A DNA stretch of 64,000 nt from Ruegeria sp. THAF33 (GTDB lineage Bacteria; Pseudomonadota; Alphaproteobacteria; Rhodobacterales; Rhodobacteraceae): assembly GCF_009363615.1 (NCBI RefSeq), contig NZ_CP045384.1, positions 680,501 to 744,500 on the forward strand. Direction: 5' to 3'. The notes below the pieces were generated by a model. It was not told where the DNA came from and did no database searches. It saw only the letters and a program-made list of their open reading frames with translations. A program made the position numbers and the translations under genes. Shown piece after piece: positions 18,583-26,040 of the stretch. Every line of letters starts with the position of its first letter. Within the stretch, counting starts at the first letter, position 1.

Positions 18583-20025
18583 CTACATTGTGGTTGGGTC
18601 GTAGATGGACGCTGGCAAGTCAAAGCCCCACAGACGGAACCGTTCCGAATAGTGGCTGCGGACGCCAGTGGCGGTGAAATGCCCGATGATCTTGTTGTCT
18701 GGTGTCAGGCCAACGCGTTGAAAACGAAAGATTTCCTGCATGGAAATCACGTCACCTTCCATCCCGGTGATCTCGGTGATCGAGGTCATCCGGCGTGAAC
18801 CATCCTGTAGGCGGCTGGCCTGTACGATCAAGTTCACAGCCGAGGCGATCTGACTGCGGACCGCCTTAATCGGCATTTCGATCCCGGCCATCGCGATCAT
18901 GTTTTCCAGACGTGAAATGCCGTCACGGGCCGAGTTGGCGTGAATCGTGGTCATCGATCCGTCGTGACCGGTGTTCATGGCCTGCAACATGTCGATGACC
19001 TCGGCGCCGCGTGTCTCACCCACGATGATGCGGTCAGGACGCATACGCAGGGCGTTTTTCAGACAGTCGCGCGGGCTGACTTCACCTTTGCCTTCCACGT
19101 TGGGCGGGCGGCTTTCCATCCGACCCACATGCGTCTGTTGCAGTTGAAGTTCAGCCGTGTCCTCGATGGTCAGGATCCGCTCGGCATCGTCGATGAAGCT
19201 GGACAGGGCGTTGAGCGTGGTTGTTTTACCCGAACCCGTACCCCCGGAAACGATGATATTCAGTCGGGTAGACACGGCGGCCTGCAAATACGCGGCCATT
19301 TCTTCGGTGAACGCACCGAAATTGACCAGATCATCAATGCCCAGCTTGTCTTTCTTGAATTTACGAATGGAAACAAGCGATCCGTCCACCGCGATCGGAG
19401 GCACCATGGCATTGAAACGCGATCCATCGGCCAGACGGGCGTCAACATACGGGTTGGATTCATCGACGCGGCGGCCCACGGCGGACACGATCTTGTCGAT
19501 GATCCGCATCAGGTGCTTTTCATCCTTGAAGGTAATGTCGCTGAGTTCCAGCTTGCCGGCACGTTCCACAAAAATCTGTTGTGGACCATTCACCAGAATA
19601 TCGTTGACCGAATCGTCCTGAAGCAGCGCCTCAAGCGGGCCAAGGCCCGTCACCTCGTCATACAGTTCCTTGTTCAGTTGGGACCGGTCTTCGCGGTTCA
19701 GAACAATGTTTCTTGTTTCCAGAACTTCGCTGGCGATAGCACTGATTTCAGTGCGCAACTCGGCTTCGCCGGCGTTTTCCAGCGCTGCCAGGTTCAGGTT
19801 TTCCAGCAGTTCACGGTGCAGTTCGATCTTGATCTCACCCAACCGCTCCTTGCGTTTGCGGTCTTTGTCTGAACTTGCGACCTCACCTGCAATCTTTTTC
19901 ACGGGTTTGCGTGCCACCGCGGTCGCGACAGGTGTCGCCTGTGCAGAAGACGCCGCTGTTTCAGCCGGTTGTGCCGGCGTTTTGACGGGCTGCGCTGCGG
20001 GTTGCTTTTTGTATCTTGAAAACAC
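18583..20025 (-). CDS. tadA: Tad secretion ATPase TadA/CpaF
   Basis: 480 residues, hexameric secretion ATPase of the VirB11/CpaF group that powers Flp pilus assembly from the cytoplasm. An Ala/Pro-rich N-terminus precedes the conserved N-domain ([21 protein letters not shown]) and the motor domain with Walker A GGTGSGKT (about residues 261-268), the Asp and His boxes ([33 protein letters not shown]) all intact. tadZ ends 25 bases upstream and tadB starts 11 bases downstream. Confidence 0.95.
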   Translation of the reverse strand: MFSRYKKQPAAQPVKTPAQPAETAASSAQATPVATAVARKPVKKIAGEVASSDKDRKRKERLGEIKIELHRELLENLNLAALENAGEAELRTEISAIASEVLETRNIVLNREDRSQLNKELYDEVTGLGPLEALLQDDSVNDILVNGPQQIFVERAGKLELSDITFKDEKHLMRIIDKIVSAVGRRVDESNPYVDARLADGSRFNAMVPPIAVDGSLVSIRKFKKDKLGIDDLVNFGAFTEEMAAYLQAAVSTRLNIIVSGGTGSGKTTTLNALSSFIDDAERILTIEDTAELQLQQTHVGRMESRPPNVEGKGEVSPRDCLKNALRMRPDRIIVGETRGAEVIDMLQAMNTGHDGSMTTIHANSARDGISRLENMIAMAGIEMPIKAVRSQIASAVNLIVQASRLQDGSRRMTSITEITGMEGDVISMQEIFRFQRVGLTPDNKIIGHFTATGVRSHYSERFRLWGFDLPASIYDPTTM

Positions 20026-20050
20026 GGCTTATCCCCCCTTTGGGATGATG

Positions 20051-21286
20051 TTACGCAGCTTCTTCGGCACTGCTGCCGAGGCTGTGAAGCGACTTCGCCA
20101 GCTTTGCGATTTCGCGGCGCAAAGGGTTCTTGGCGGCCGCATTTGCCAGAGGCAGACCATGATCCCCACTTTGCATGACCGGTTTGCCACCATCAGGCAG
20201 CAGCAGGTCGATGGAGATTCCAAGACTTTCCCCCATGCGTTTCACGCGGCTCTTCCCGTTCAGATCGGTAAATTTCGGCGCTCGGTTCAACGCAAAACGC
20301 AGCTTGTTGAATGGCAGTTCCTCAGCCTGCAATGCGCGTTTCAGGCGCAGGGCATTCTGGGCGGACCGCATGTCCAACTCGATCAGGGCGAAATACACAT
20401 GGGCGGCCTGCAAAACTGTTTCCGACCACAGGACCAGCGTTTTTGGCATGTCGACAATGACATAGTCGAAATGCGCGCGCGCCATGTCGATCACGCGCTG
20501 AATGTCTTCCGGAGTGATCAAGTCCAGTGGCACCATATCGGAGGGTGCGGTCAAAACTTGAAGCTTTTCTTCATATGTTTGAAGGGCTTGCGAGAATACT
20601 TCGCTGTCCATCGCATCGGTATCCGACAGCATTTCAAACACGGTCTCTCGTCGCGGCAGATCCAGATAGGTGGAAACAGTCCCGTATTGCAGGTCCAGAT
20701 CGATCAGACACACGGTCGGCGCGTCCTTGTCAGAGGCACATGCCAGTTCCCAGGCCAAGTTAACGGCCAGTGTCGTTGCACCGACACCACCTGCCAGGCC
20801 CTGAACGACAAACAAAGCGCCTTCTTTGGACGCGCCGCCGGCCAAAGGAACGGCGGCTGCTTGCGCAACGGCAACCGGATCGGGCTGCTTCATACGCTCG
20901 ATGGCTTCCTGCAATTCGCCTTCGGGAAGAGGATAGGGCACGAACTCGTCAGCACCCTTGCGCAGCAGTTGGTGCAGGGATGCCGGAGTAACATCCTCGG
21001 CGATCAATACAACTTTTACTTTCTTTTCATTGGCTTGAGTGATTATCTCACCTAGCAGAGAAAGGTTGTCTTCGTCTTCTCCGTCGATCGCCAGTGCTAC
21101 GAATTCCAGCGTTTCAGCTTCGGGTTGGCTGAAAAAGGCCAACGCTTCTGCAAATCCCAGATCTCCCCAGCGTTCGCCCAAGATGGCTTCCATGTCTTCG
21201 ATCAGAAGGTCGAAATTCTGAACATCCCGACTGATGGTGCAGGCCAAGATTGCAGTATTGTCGTCTTGCGGCGTTGCGCTGGTCAT
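20051..21286 (-). CDS. tadZ: Pilus localisation ATPase-like protein TadZ/CpaE
   Basis: 411 residues. An N-terminal receiver-like domain (about 10-130) is followed by a ParA/MinD-type domain with a deviant P-loop, AGGVGATT, in which both lysines of the MinD KGGxGKTT pattern are absent. TadZ/CpaE proteins place the Tad machine in the cell. The ATG at 21286 is 8 bases after GAGGA and is chosen over the GTG at 21290-21292. About 200 bases of non-coding DNA separate it from the OmpA-like gene, including a copy of the GGCRRRARTTGGGC motif, so it probably heads its own unit with tadA, tadB and tadC. Confidence 0.9.
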   Translation of the reverse strand: MTSATPQDDNTAILACTISRDVQNFDLLIEDMEAILGERWGDLGFAEALAFFSQPEAETLEFVALAIDGEDEDNLSLLGEIITQANEKKVKVVLIAEDVTPASLHQLLRKGADEFVPYPLPEGELQEAIERMKQPDPVAVAQAAAVPLAGGASKEGALFVVQGLAGGVGATTLAVNLAWELACASDKDAPTVCLIDLDLQYGTVSTYLDLPRRETVFEMLSDTDAMDSEVFSQALQTYEEKLQVLTAPSDMVPLDLITPEDIQRVIDMARAHFDYVIVDMPKTLVLWSETVLQAAHVYFALIELDMRSAQNALRLKRALQAEELPFNKLRFALNRAPKFTDLNGKSRVKRMGESLGISIDLLLPDGGKPVMQSGDHGLPLANAAAKNPLRREIAKLAKSLHSLGSSAEEAA

Positions 21287-21417
21287 AAACACTATCCTCG
21301 TCGTGAGGGCTCAGCATGTCATATGAACGAAATCCGCCAGATTGATGTGCTGTCGCCCCAATACGGTCAAATTTGGCCGCAGGTCACCCTATTGTTCACA
21401 ATGTTGCTTTGAAGTTG

Positions 21418-21431
21418 GGCGAGAATTGGGC
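21418..21431 (-). promoter_or_regulatory. Tad-locus shared 14-bp motif, tadZ copy
   Basis: GGCGAGAATTGGGC on the plus strand, 132-145 bases upstream of the tadZ ATG. A second TTGGGC half lies exactly 11 bases to its left (21415-21420). The same 14-mer pattern occurs upstream of both flp genes. Read towards tadZ it is GCCCAATTCTCGCC, followed by CAAC. Confidence 0.5.
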
Positions 21432-21448
21432 GCAAAAGAACCAATTGT

Positions 21449-21478
21449 AGGGAAATGGGCGACGATGCCGCCCATTTC
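21449..21478 (-). terminator. Hairpin after the OmpA-like gene
   Basis: AAATGGGCG and CGCCCATTT form a 9-bp stem with a 7-base loop, about 10 bases beyond the stop of the minus-strand gene at 21486. There is no long T-tract on either strand (TTTCCC follows on the minus strand), so it may be a weak terminator or an mRNA 3'-end stem. Confidence 0.5.
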
Positions 21479-21485
21479 AAACGTA

Positions 21486-22115
21486 TTATCCACCGCTGCC
21501 AGCGTCCTGGGCGTTCACTTCCTGAATCTGGCTTACAGCGGTCGCACTTTCCACATATTCGCGGTAAATGATCTGAGCGTACTTGCCGTCCAGAAGCTGT
21601 GGGTTGCGATCAACGAATCCTGAAACTTCAGTGACCGTTCTGCGATTCCTGCGATCCCGGTTTTGCGTTGCGATCAGCGGTTGCGTTTTGCCAAATGATA
21701 CCACCGCCTCAAGCCGTGAGCGCGAGATACCCTGCTGCCCCAAAAACGCGACAACTGCTTGCGCGCGGCGAAGGCCAAGACTTTTGTTGTAGCTGGCCGA
21801 CCCCACAGCATCCGTATGTCCGTAAACGCGGAACCGGGCCTCGGGGAACTGCTTGATCCAGTCAGCCTGTTGCAAAAGAATGCGCTGAGCCGAAGCATCC
21901 AGTTGCGAGCTGTTGAACGCAAAGTTCACCTGGCTGGGTACATCCGCGGCAAACCGGCGGCTGAGAATCTGCGCGTAGGTCAATTCGCCGCTTTGTACCT
22001 GGACGTTGTTGAGCGTCGCGTTTCCGAAAGTGCCTGTATCGATCTCGTACCCGGCCTCGCGGGTGCATGCGGCGACAGCGACCGAAAGACCCAGTGTGAT
22101 GATCCACTTATGCAT
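21486..22115 (-). CDS. OmpA-like lipoprotein of the Tad locus
   Basis: 209 residues. Lipoprotein signal with lipobox VAAC, then a spacer and an OmpA-like peptidoglycan-binding domain (VNFAFNSSQLDASAQ, YGHTDAVGSASYNKSLGLRRA, DRRNRRTVTEV). The ATG at 22115 has a strong AGGAGGA ribosome site and is preferred to the upstream frame start. It lies directly after the secretin gene cpaC, the place usually taken by CpaD/RcpB, the accessory lipoprotein of the secretin. I infer it anchors the Tad secretin to the wall or replaces CpaD; no CpaD is visible in the window. Confidence 0.85.
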   Translation of the reverse strand: MHKWIITLGLSVAVAACTREAGYEIDTGTFGNATLNNVQVQSGELTYAQILSRRFAADVPSQVNFAFNSSQLDASAQRILLQQADWIKQFPEARFRVYGHTDAVGSASYNKSLGLRRAQAVVAFLGQQGISRSRLEAVVSFGKTQPLIATQNRDRRNRRTVTEVSGFVDRNPQLLDGKYAQIIYREYVESATAVSQIQEVNAQDAGSGG

Positions 22116-22132
22116 TGGTCCTATCCTCCTGA

Positions 22133-23539
22133 TCAATCTAGGACGTAGCCGTAGGAGCTGCCGAAGTTTTGCTTGGCAACTTCTGACGCTCCGCCGGCGC
22201 CCGTGCGCTGTGTGCGCGCCACCTGGCCGTTCAAGAACAAGTCAAATTCGCTGGGCGGTTTTACCCGATCGGTTGGAAGCGCAAGAGTTTCGCCCCGTGT
22301 CGGTGAAACCAGATGCGCGGTGATGATAACGACGAGTTCACTTTGCTCGCGCTGGTAGTTGGCGCTGCGGAACAACGCGCCCAGAACCGGCACATCCCCC
22401 AACCATGGGATCTGGTTGCTCAGATCCGCGAAATCGTCCTGGATCAGGCCTGCAATGGCAAAGCTTTCACCATCGCGAAGTTCAATCGTTGTTTTTGCCC
22501 GGCGGGTGATGAAGCTAGGAACCGAATCCCCGTTGATGGTAAAATCCGAGCTGTTGTCGATACTTGAAACAGCCGTGCCCATCTCAAGGTTGATCAGATC
22601 GCCATCCACGACGCGTGGGATGAAGTCCATTTCAACGCCGAAGGCTTTGTATTCGATGGCCACAACGCCGTCATCCTGCGGTACCGGGATGGGAACTTCG
22701 CCACCGGCTAGGAACGACGCCTCCTGGCCGGACAGCGCGGACAGATTCGGCTCGGCCAGGCTGCGGGCCAGCCCCTTGGTTTCCAGCGCTTCCAGCAACA
22801 GGCGAACCTGCGTCGAACCCGCGCCAAACCCAAACAGGATGGCACCGGTATTGGCCTGAACTGCCGGAATGTTGTTCGCCAAAGCGTTGTTCAGTGCGAA
22901 CTGGTTGTTGAGCGTGTTAAAGCCTCCGGTAACGTCGCTTCCACCGAAGCCAAGCGACGCTGTCAGGCTTTTGGCGACCGAGCGGTTCATCTCTGCAAAG
23001 CGGACCTTCAGCATGACCTGCTGCACACCACCGACCGACATCAGGTTCGAGACACGCTCGGGGGCATACCGTTCAGCCAGTTCCAGCGCGCGCGCCAGTT
23101 TAGCCGAGCTGGAGATCGTACCGGACAAAACAATGCCATCATTGGCTGTGCGAACCTCGATGGGTTCGTTGGGCAGGATTTGACGCAGACGTTCCTTGAA
23201 TTCTGTAACATCCGGTGCGACCCGGACGCGGACATTGGCCAAAAGATTGCCCGCGCCGTCAAACAGTGTCAGCGTAGTCAGGCCGGGCGCCTTGCCCAGA
23301 ACATAGATCGTGCGCTCCGACAAAGAAGAGATGTCTGCAATGCCTGCGTTGGCAATGCTGAGCTCTGCGAAAGGTTGTTCGCTTTCTACGACAATTGCGC
23401 GGTTCATCGGGACGTCCAGTGTTTCCACAGTCCCTTTTTTCACCACGCGCAAAGTTTCAGCCCAGGCGGTGTCGCCAATGGGGCCCATAACAAGCGACAA
23501 CCCCAGCAGGGTTGCGCTGATCCAGGTACGTATTGTCAT
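22133..23539 (-). CDS. cpaC: Tad outer-membrane secretin CpaC/RcpA
   Basis: 468 residues. Signal peptide, a pilus-formation N-terminal domain (VPMNRAIVVESEQPFAELSIA, shortened), a BON-like domain (about 100-165) and a C-terminal secretin domain with the family block ending in VPVLGALFRSANYQREQSELVVIIT. It forms the outer-membrane pore for the Flp pilus. The ATG at 23539, behind GGAGAGGCAGG, gives a clean signal peptide; the open frame reaches 23560. The OmpA-like lipoprotein gene starts 17 bases downstream. Confidence 0.94.
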   Translation of the reverse strand: MTIRTWISATLLGLSLVMGPIGDTAWAETLRVVKKGTVETLDVPMNRAIVVESEQPFAELSIANAGIADISSLSERTIYVLGKAPGLTTLTLFDGAGNLLANVRVRVAPDVTEFKERLRQILPNEPIEVRTANDGIVLSGTISSSAKLARALELAERYAPERVSNLMSVGGVQQVMLKVRFAEMNRSVAKSLTASLGFGGSDVTGGFNTLNNQFALNNALANNIPAVQANTGAILFGFGAGSTQVRLLLEALETKGLARSLAEPNLSALSGQEASFLAGGEVPIPVPQDDGVVAIEYKAFGVEMDFIPRVVDGDLINLEMGTAVSSIDNSSDFTINGDSVPSFITRRAKTTIELRDGESFAIAGLIQDDFADLSNQIPWLGDVPVLGALFRSANYQREQSELVVIITAHLVSPTRGETLALPTDRVKPPSEFDLFLNGQVARTQRTGAGGASEVAKQNFGSSYGYVLD

Positions 23540-23677
23540 GTGACCTGCCTCTCCGATCACGCCTCGTTTTTTTGGGTCTTATGCCCTATGGGAGGAGAGA
23601 CTGCGCGAAATCCGAATTTATTGCAATAATCAATGGTTTCCGTAAGTTTCCTTATGTGGGGAATTGGCAACATCCGC

Positions 23678-23708
23678 AAAAAAATGAGCCGCACCAAGGG
23701 CGCGGCTC
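23678..23708 (-). terminator. Rho-independent terminator after cpaB
   Basis: On the minus strand GAGCCGC/GCGGCTC forms a 7-bp stem with a 9-base loop, then AT and a run of seven T residues. It lies 27 bases after the cpaB stop and separates cpaB from cpaC transcription. Confidence 0.85.
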
Positions 23709-23734
23709 TGAACCTGTAACGTTCTGAATTGGCG

Positions 23735-24613
23735 TCAATTTGTGCAGGGGATAGGCACATTTACAATTTCGCCACCGCGGCGAATACGTGTCGTGCATAC
23801 CCTTTCGGCTTTTGCTTCTGGTTCCGGCGCGGCTTCTTGAATTCCCAACAGCTTGCGCTGATCCACTTCAATCGTAGAGGCAACGGACTCATCCTGTACC
23901 CCAACCAGAGCCAAGGAAAGACGCCCCGTGTTCTGAGCCTGTGCCAAAGCCGCGACCTGTTCAGGTGTGGCTGCGACCGTGACTGTACGTGCAATGGTTG
24001 TGTTGGTGACGTCTGAACCAGCGGTCTGATCGACGGCAATGAGCTGCACGTTGGTTTCGATCAGGCGGGTAATTCCGCCGCTGTTCCCTTCGATGGTTCC
24101 ACTGGAACCGGTCCAATAGATGTCGACACTGTCGCCGGGCCGCAGGAATCCTGAAACGCCAGAAGCTACGTCAACGCTGATCGCAAAGGCACGCATACCT
24201 TTTTCCAGACGTGACGTCAGGCCAGCCTTTTCGCCTGGACGAGTGATCTTGACCTCCATGATCGCTTCGTCTTTTTCCATTGCCCTCAAAACGAAACGTT
24301 CATTTGCGCCGCTTTCGGGGAACAGGGCTGTGAGCTCTGTGAATGTACCTTCCGGAATCGCGTTTTCCGGCCAGTCAACTGCGCGGATATCTTCCTCCGT
24401 CAACCGCTCGCCGTATTTAAGGGCGCGGTTCGACACCAATACAGTGACTGTCGGAACAACATCGACTTTGGCATTGGCCAGAGCCTCTTCCGCAGCAAGC
24501 CTTTGGCGTGCCAGTTCACTTTGGTAAGCCGCGATATAGTTTCGCGCCATGTATACGGCGCCCCCGGCCAGTGCAACGCCGACAATCAGGACAAGTCCGA
24601 AAACTGCTCGCAT
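23735..24613 (-). CDS. cpaB: Flp pilus assembly protein CpaB/RcpC
   Basis: 292 residues. One N-terminal membrane helix (about 4-22), then an SAF-type beta-clip domain (NRALKYGERLTEEDIRAVDWP) and the RcpC domain (MRAFAISVDVASGVSGFLRPGDSVDIYWT, shortened form of the block) found in Tad periplasmic proteins that contact the secretin. A C-terminal Cys pair (RVCTTRI and PIPCTN) could form a disulfide. It is flanked by its own terminator and by about 290 non-coding bases upstream, so it is probably a single-gene unit. Confidence 0.92.
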   Translation of the reverse strand: MRAVFGLVLIVGVALAGGAVYMARNYIAAYQSELARQRLAAEEALANAKVDVVPTVTVLVSNRALKYGERLTEEDIRAVDWPENAIPEGTFTELTALFPESGANERFVLRAMEKDEAIMEVKITRPGEKAGLTSRLEKGMRAFAISVDVASGVSGFLRPGDSVDIYWTGSSGTIEGNSGGITRLIETNVQLIAVDQTAGSDVTNTTIARTVTVAATPEQVAALAQAQNTGRLSLALVGVQDESVASTIEVDQRKLLGIQEAAPEPEAKAERVCTTRIRRGGEIVNVPIPCTN

Positions 24614-24904
24614 GCGTGTACCTCATTCTTTTGTTTGGTCGAATACTTAGCGGCCAAGGAACCACATTGAAACAGCCTATTTGCTAACCGCAAATTGTGT
24701 CGAAATGTGGGACAAAAATGCCTGATTGTCAGATTTCTGCGCCTTCTTCCGCACAATTCCGCATGGTTATTGTTACCTTTCCCATGATTGCCAGCGGACC
24801 GAGCGTAACAAAACAACGCTGCACCCAACGGGCGCAGCGCTTTGCTTCGAAACGGTTAAGCAAGACGTTTTTGGAAACCAGCCAGAGCGCGCACCAGCTG
24901 CAAC
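24614..24904. other. Intergenic region between flp2 and cpaB
   Basis: About 290 bases without a gene. It holds the terminator of the downstream flp copy (24807-24839) and, at 24699-24712, GTCGAAATGTGGGA, a 10-of-14 match to the motif shared by the other Tad units, 86-99 bases before cpaB. AT-rich tracts around 24690-24780 probably contain the cpaB promoter, but I cannot pick a clear -35/-10 pair. Confidence 0.4.
24807..24839 (-). terminator. Terminator after the second flp gene
   Basis: On the minus strand CGCTGC/GCAGCG forms a 6-bp stem with an 11-base loop, followed by TTGTTTTGTT. It is about 65 bases beyond the pilin stop codon. Confidence 0.65.
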
Positions 24905-25144
24905 TTAGCCGCCGCCGCCGGCAGTTCCCGCCGTGATAATACCAGACGGTGCAGTATTCGAGCCGGTGCTGACGACGGCGCTGTTCATGGCCCCGTTGAT
25001 ATTGCCGCCCATGCTGTCGACGCTTGAGCTTATTACAAGGTAGGTCGCGCCCGACAATCCTATGACCACTGCGGTCAACACCACCCAGTCAACTGTCACC
25101 GCTCCTGCTTCGTCAGATTTGAACTGATTAAGGAACCTTAACAT
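24905..25144 (-). CDS. Flp type IVb pilin (copy 2)
   Basis: 79 residues. A short basic leader is followed by the prepilin cleavage region SDEAGAVTVDWV and a single hydrophobic helix (VVLTAVVIGLSGATYLVIS). Cleavage after the Gly gives a mature protein starting AVTVDW, with Asp rather than Glu at position +5. The tail is Ser/Gly-rich and ends in GGGG. It would be processed by CpaA and assembled by TadA. It is transcribed separately from the other flp gene, with its own upstream motif and terminator. Confidence 0.88.
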   Translation of the reverse strand: MLRFLNQFKSDEAGAVTVDWVVLTAVVIGLSGATYLVISSSVDSMGGNINGAMNSAVVSTGSNTAPSGIITAGTAGGGG

Positions 25145-25211
25145 GTGCTTATCTCCAAATACGTCGCGTCAGTGCTAACAACAGGTTGGCCTGAAACTGG
25201 TTCGCATGGAT

Positions 25212-25225
25212 GGCGAAAGTTGGGC
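25212..25225 (-). promoter_or_regulatory. Tad-locus shared 14-bp motif, flp2 copy
   Basis: GGCGAAAGTTGGGC on the plus strand, 68-81 bases upstream of the second flp start. To its right the tadZ copy and this one share a further TT-N-GTAGGGAAA block (TTTCGTAGGGAAA here, ATTGTAGGGAAA there), extending the similarity to about 40 bases. Confidence 0.5.
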
Positions 25226-25403
25226 TAAATATTGATTTCGTAGGGAAAATTTGAGCTCCTACCAGGTTTCGCGCGTTAGTCGAATTGATTGGAGCAGAAG
25301 AAACGCGGCAATTACAGCAAAACGCCATGATCGTCGCGATTGCCTTCACAACTTGCGCGCGGGCAGGCTCCAGCGAACTTGGGATGGAGCAGTTTCAGAT
25401 CAT

Positions 25404-25434
25404 TAAAAAGGCCGCGCCCGATGAGCGCGGCCTT
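25404..25434 (-). terminator. Rho-independent terminator after the first flp gene
   Basis: AAGGCCGCGC/GCGCGGCCTT forms a 10-bp stem with a 7-base loop; on the minus strand it runs into TTTTTAATG. It is 22 bases after the pilin stop and looks very strong. Confidence 0.9.
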
Positions 25435-25456
25435 GGAAATTCTCTAGATCAGCAAC

Positions 25457-25687
25457 TTAGTTGCTTTTGCCTTCGCCGGTGATACCACCTGTCGCGGTGT
25501 TGCTGCCGGTGCTCAGCGATGCGGCGTTCAGCGCCTCGTTTACGCCGGTTGCCAGGCCAGTGGCGCCAGCCGAGATCTGCTGATAAGCAACGGCGGCCAG
25601 GCCGATGACTGCTGCGGTCAGAACAACCCAGTCAACTGTTACTGCGCCGTCTTCGTCTTTGCGGAAGTTCTTGATGAACTTGATCAT
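25457..25687 (-). CDS. flp: Flp type IVb pilin (copy 1)
   Basis: 76 residues. Basic leader, cleavage region KDEDGAVTVDWV, one hydrophobic helix (VVLTAAVIGLAAVAYQ) and a Ser/Thr/Gly-rich tail. As in copy 2, the mature form would carry Asp-Trp at +5/+6 in place of the usual Glu-Tyr. The ribosome site is strong (GGAGGGACGTAAC before the ATG). The long leader region upstream and the strong terminator fit a highly expressed major pilin. The two pilins are clearly paralogous (identical GAVTVDWVVLTA core) but diverge in leader and tail. Confidence 0.9.
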   Translation of the reverse strand: MIKFIKNFRKDEDGAVTVDWVVLTAAVIGLAAVAYQQISAGATGLATGVNEALNAASLSTGSNTATGGITGEGKSN

Positions 25688-26040
25688 GTTACGTCCCTCC
25701 TAAAGGATCAAAAAGAGTTTAACAAACCTAGGCGTCTTTCAGAGCTTTCTCTCTCAGTCCGCTCATGTCCGTCTCGGTATGGGACTATGTTTGACCGTTG
25801 GGCGTGGCAGGAATTGGGCCAAACACAGATTTTTTTTCGCATGGCTTAACTTTTTGGTTATAATTTTTGTAACTTACGGAAAATAAAAGATAAAAAAATC
25901 ACAACGATTGAAGCAAAGGCCCTGCAGCGATGCAAAATTGCGCCAAATGAGGCGAAACTGCCCCATTTCGCTTTGTTTTTCTGGCCTTGCGGGAAGATTC
26001 GGGGTTCAAATCGCCTAAAAAGAAAACATGAGGCAGGCAA
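25688..26040. other. Divergent control region between flp and the lytic transglycosylase
   Basis: 353 bases without a gene. It holds the flp copy of the shared Tad motif (25806-25819), a marked AT-rich core (25825-25905) with a plus-strand TATAAT at 25859-25864, and a GCGAAA-N8-TTTCGC dyad at 25952-25971 about 70 bases before the transglycosylase start. The motif lies 119-132 bases upstream of flp, so a long 5' leader is possible. Confidence 0.5.
25806..25819 (-). promoter_or_regulatory. Tad-locus shared 14-bp motif, flp1 copy
   Basis: GGCAGGAATTGGGC on the plus strand, followed by CAAAC. A second GTTGGGC lies to its left (25797-25803), 16 bases away. It matches the copies before tadZ and the second flp gene. 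Confidence 0.5.

Larger units (their letters stand above)
25145..25456. other. Intergenic region between the two flp genes
   Basis: 312 bases. It contains the strong terminator of flp copy 1 (25408-25434), the shared Tad motif (25212-25225) and an AT-rich stretch near 25220-25260 expected to hold the promoter of flp copy 2. No credible small coding sequence is seen in it. Confidence 0.5.

Noticed and set aside
25800..25822. Sigma-54 promoter upstream of flp copy 1 (TTGGC-N8-TGC, GG-N10-GC on the minus strand)
   Set aside because: The equivalent positions in the flp copy 2 and tadZ elements lack the invariant GG, so the conserved feature is the GCCCAA pattern rather than a sigma-54 promoter.
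25841..25862. CtrA-like site near flp (TTAA-N7-GTTA)
   Set aside because: The second half does not match TTAA and spacing to the consensus fails; AT-rich sequence gives such partial matches by chance.
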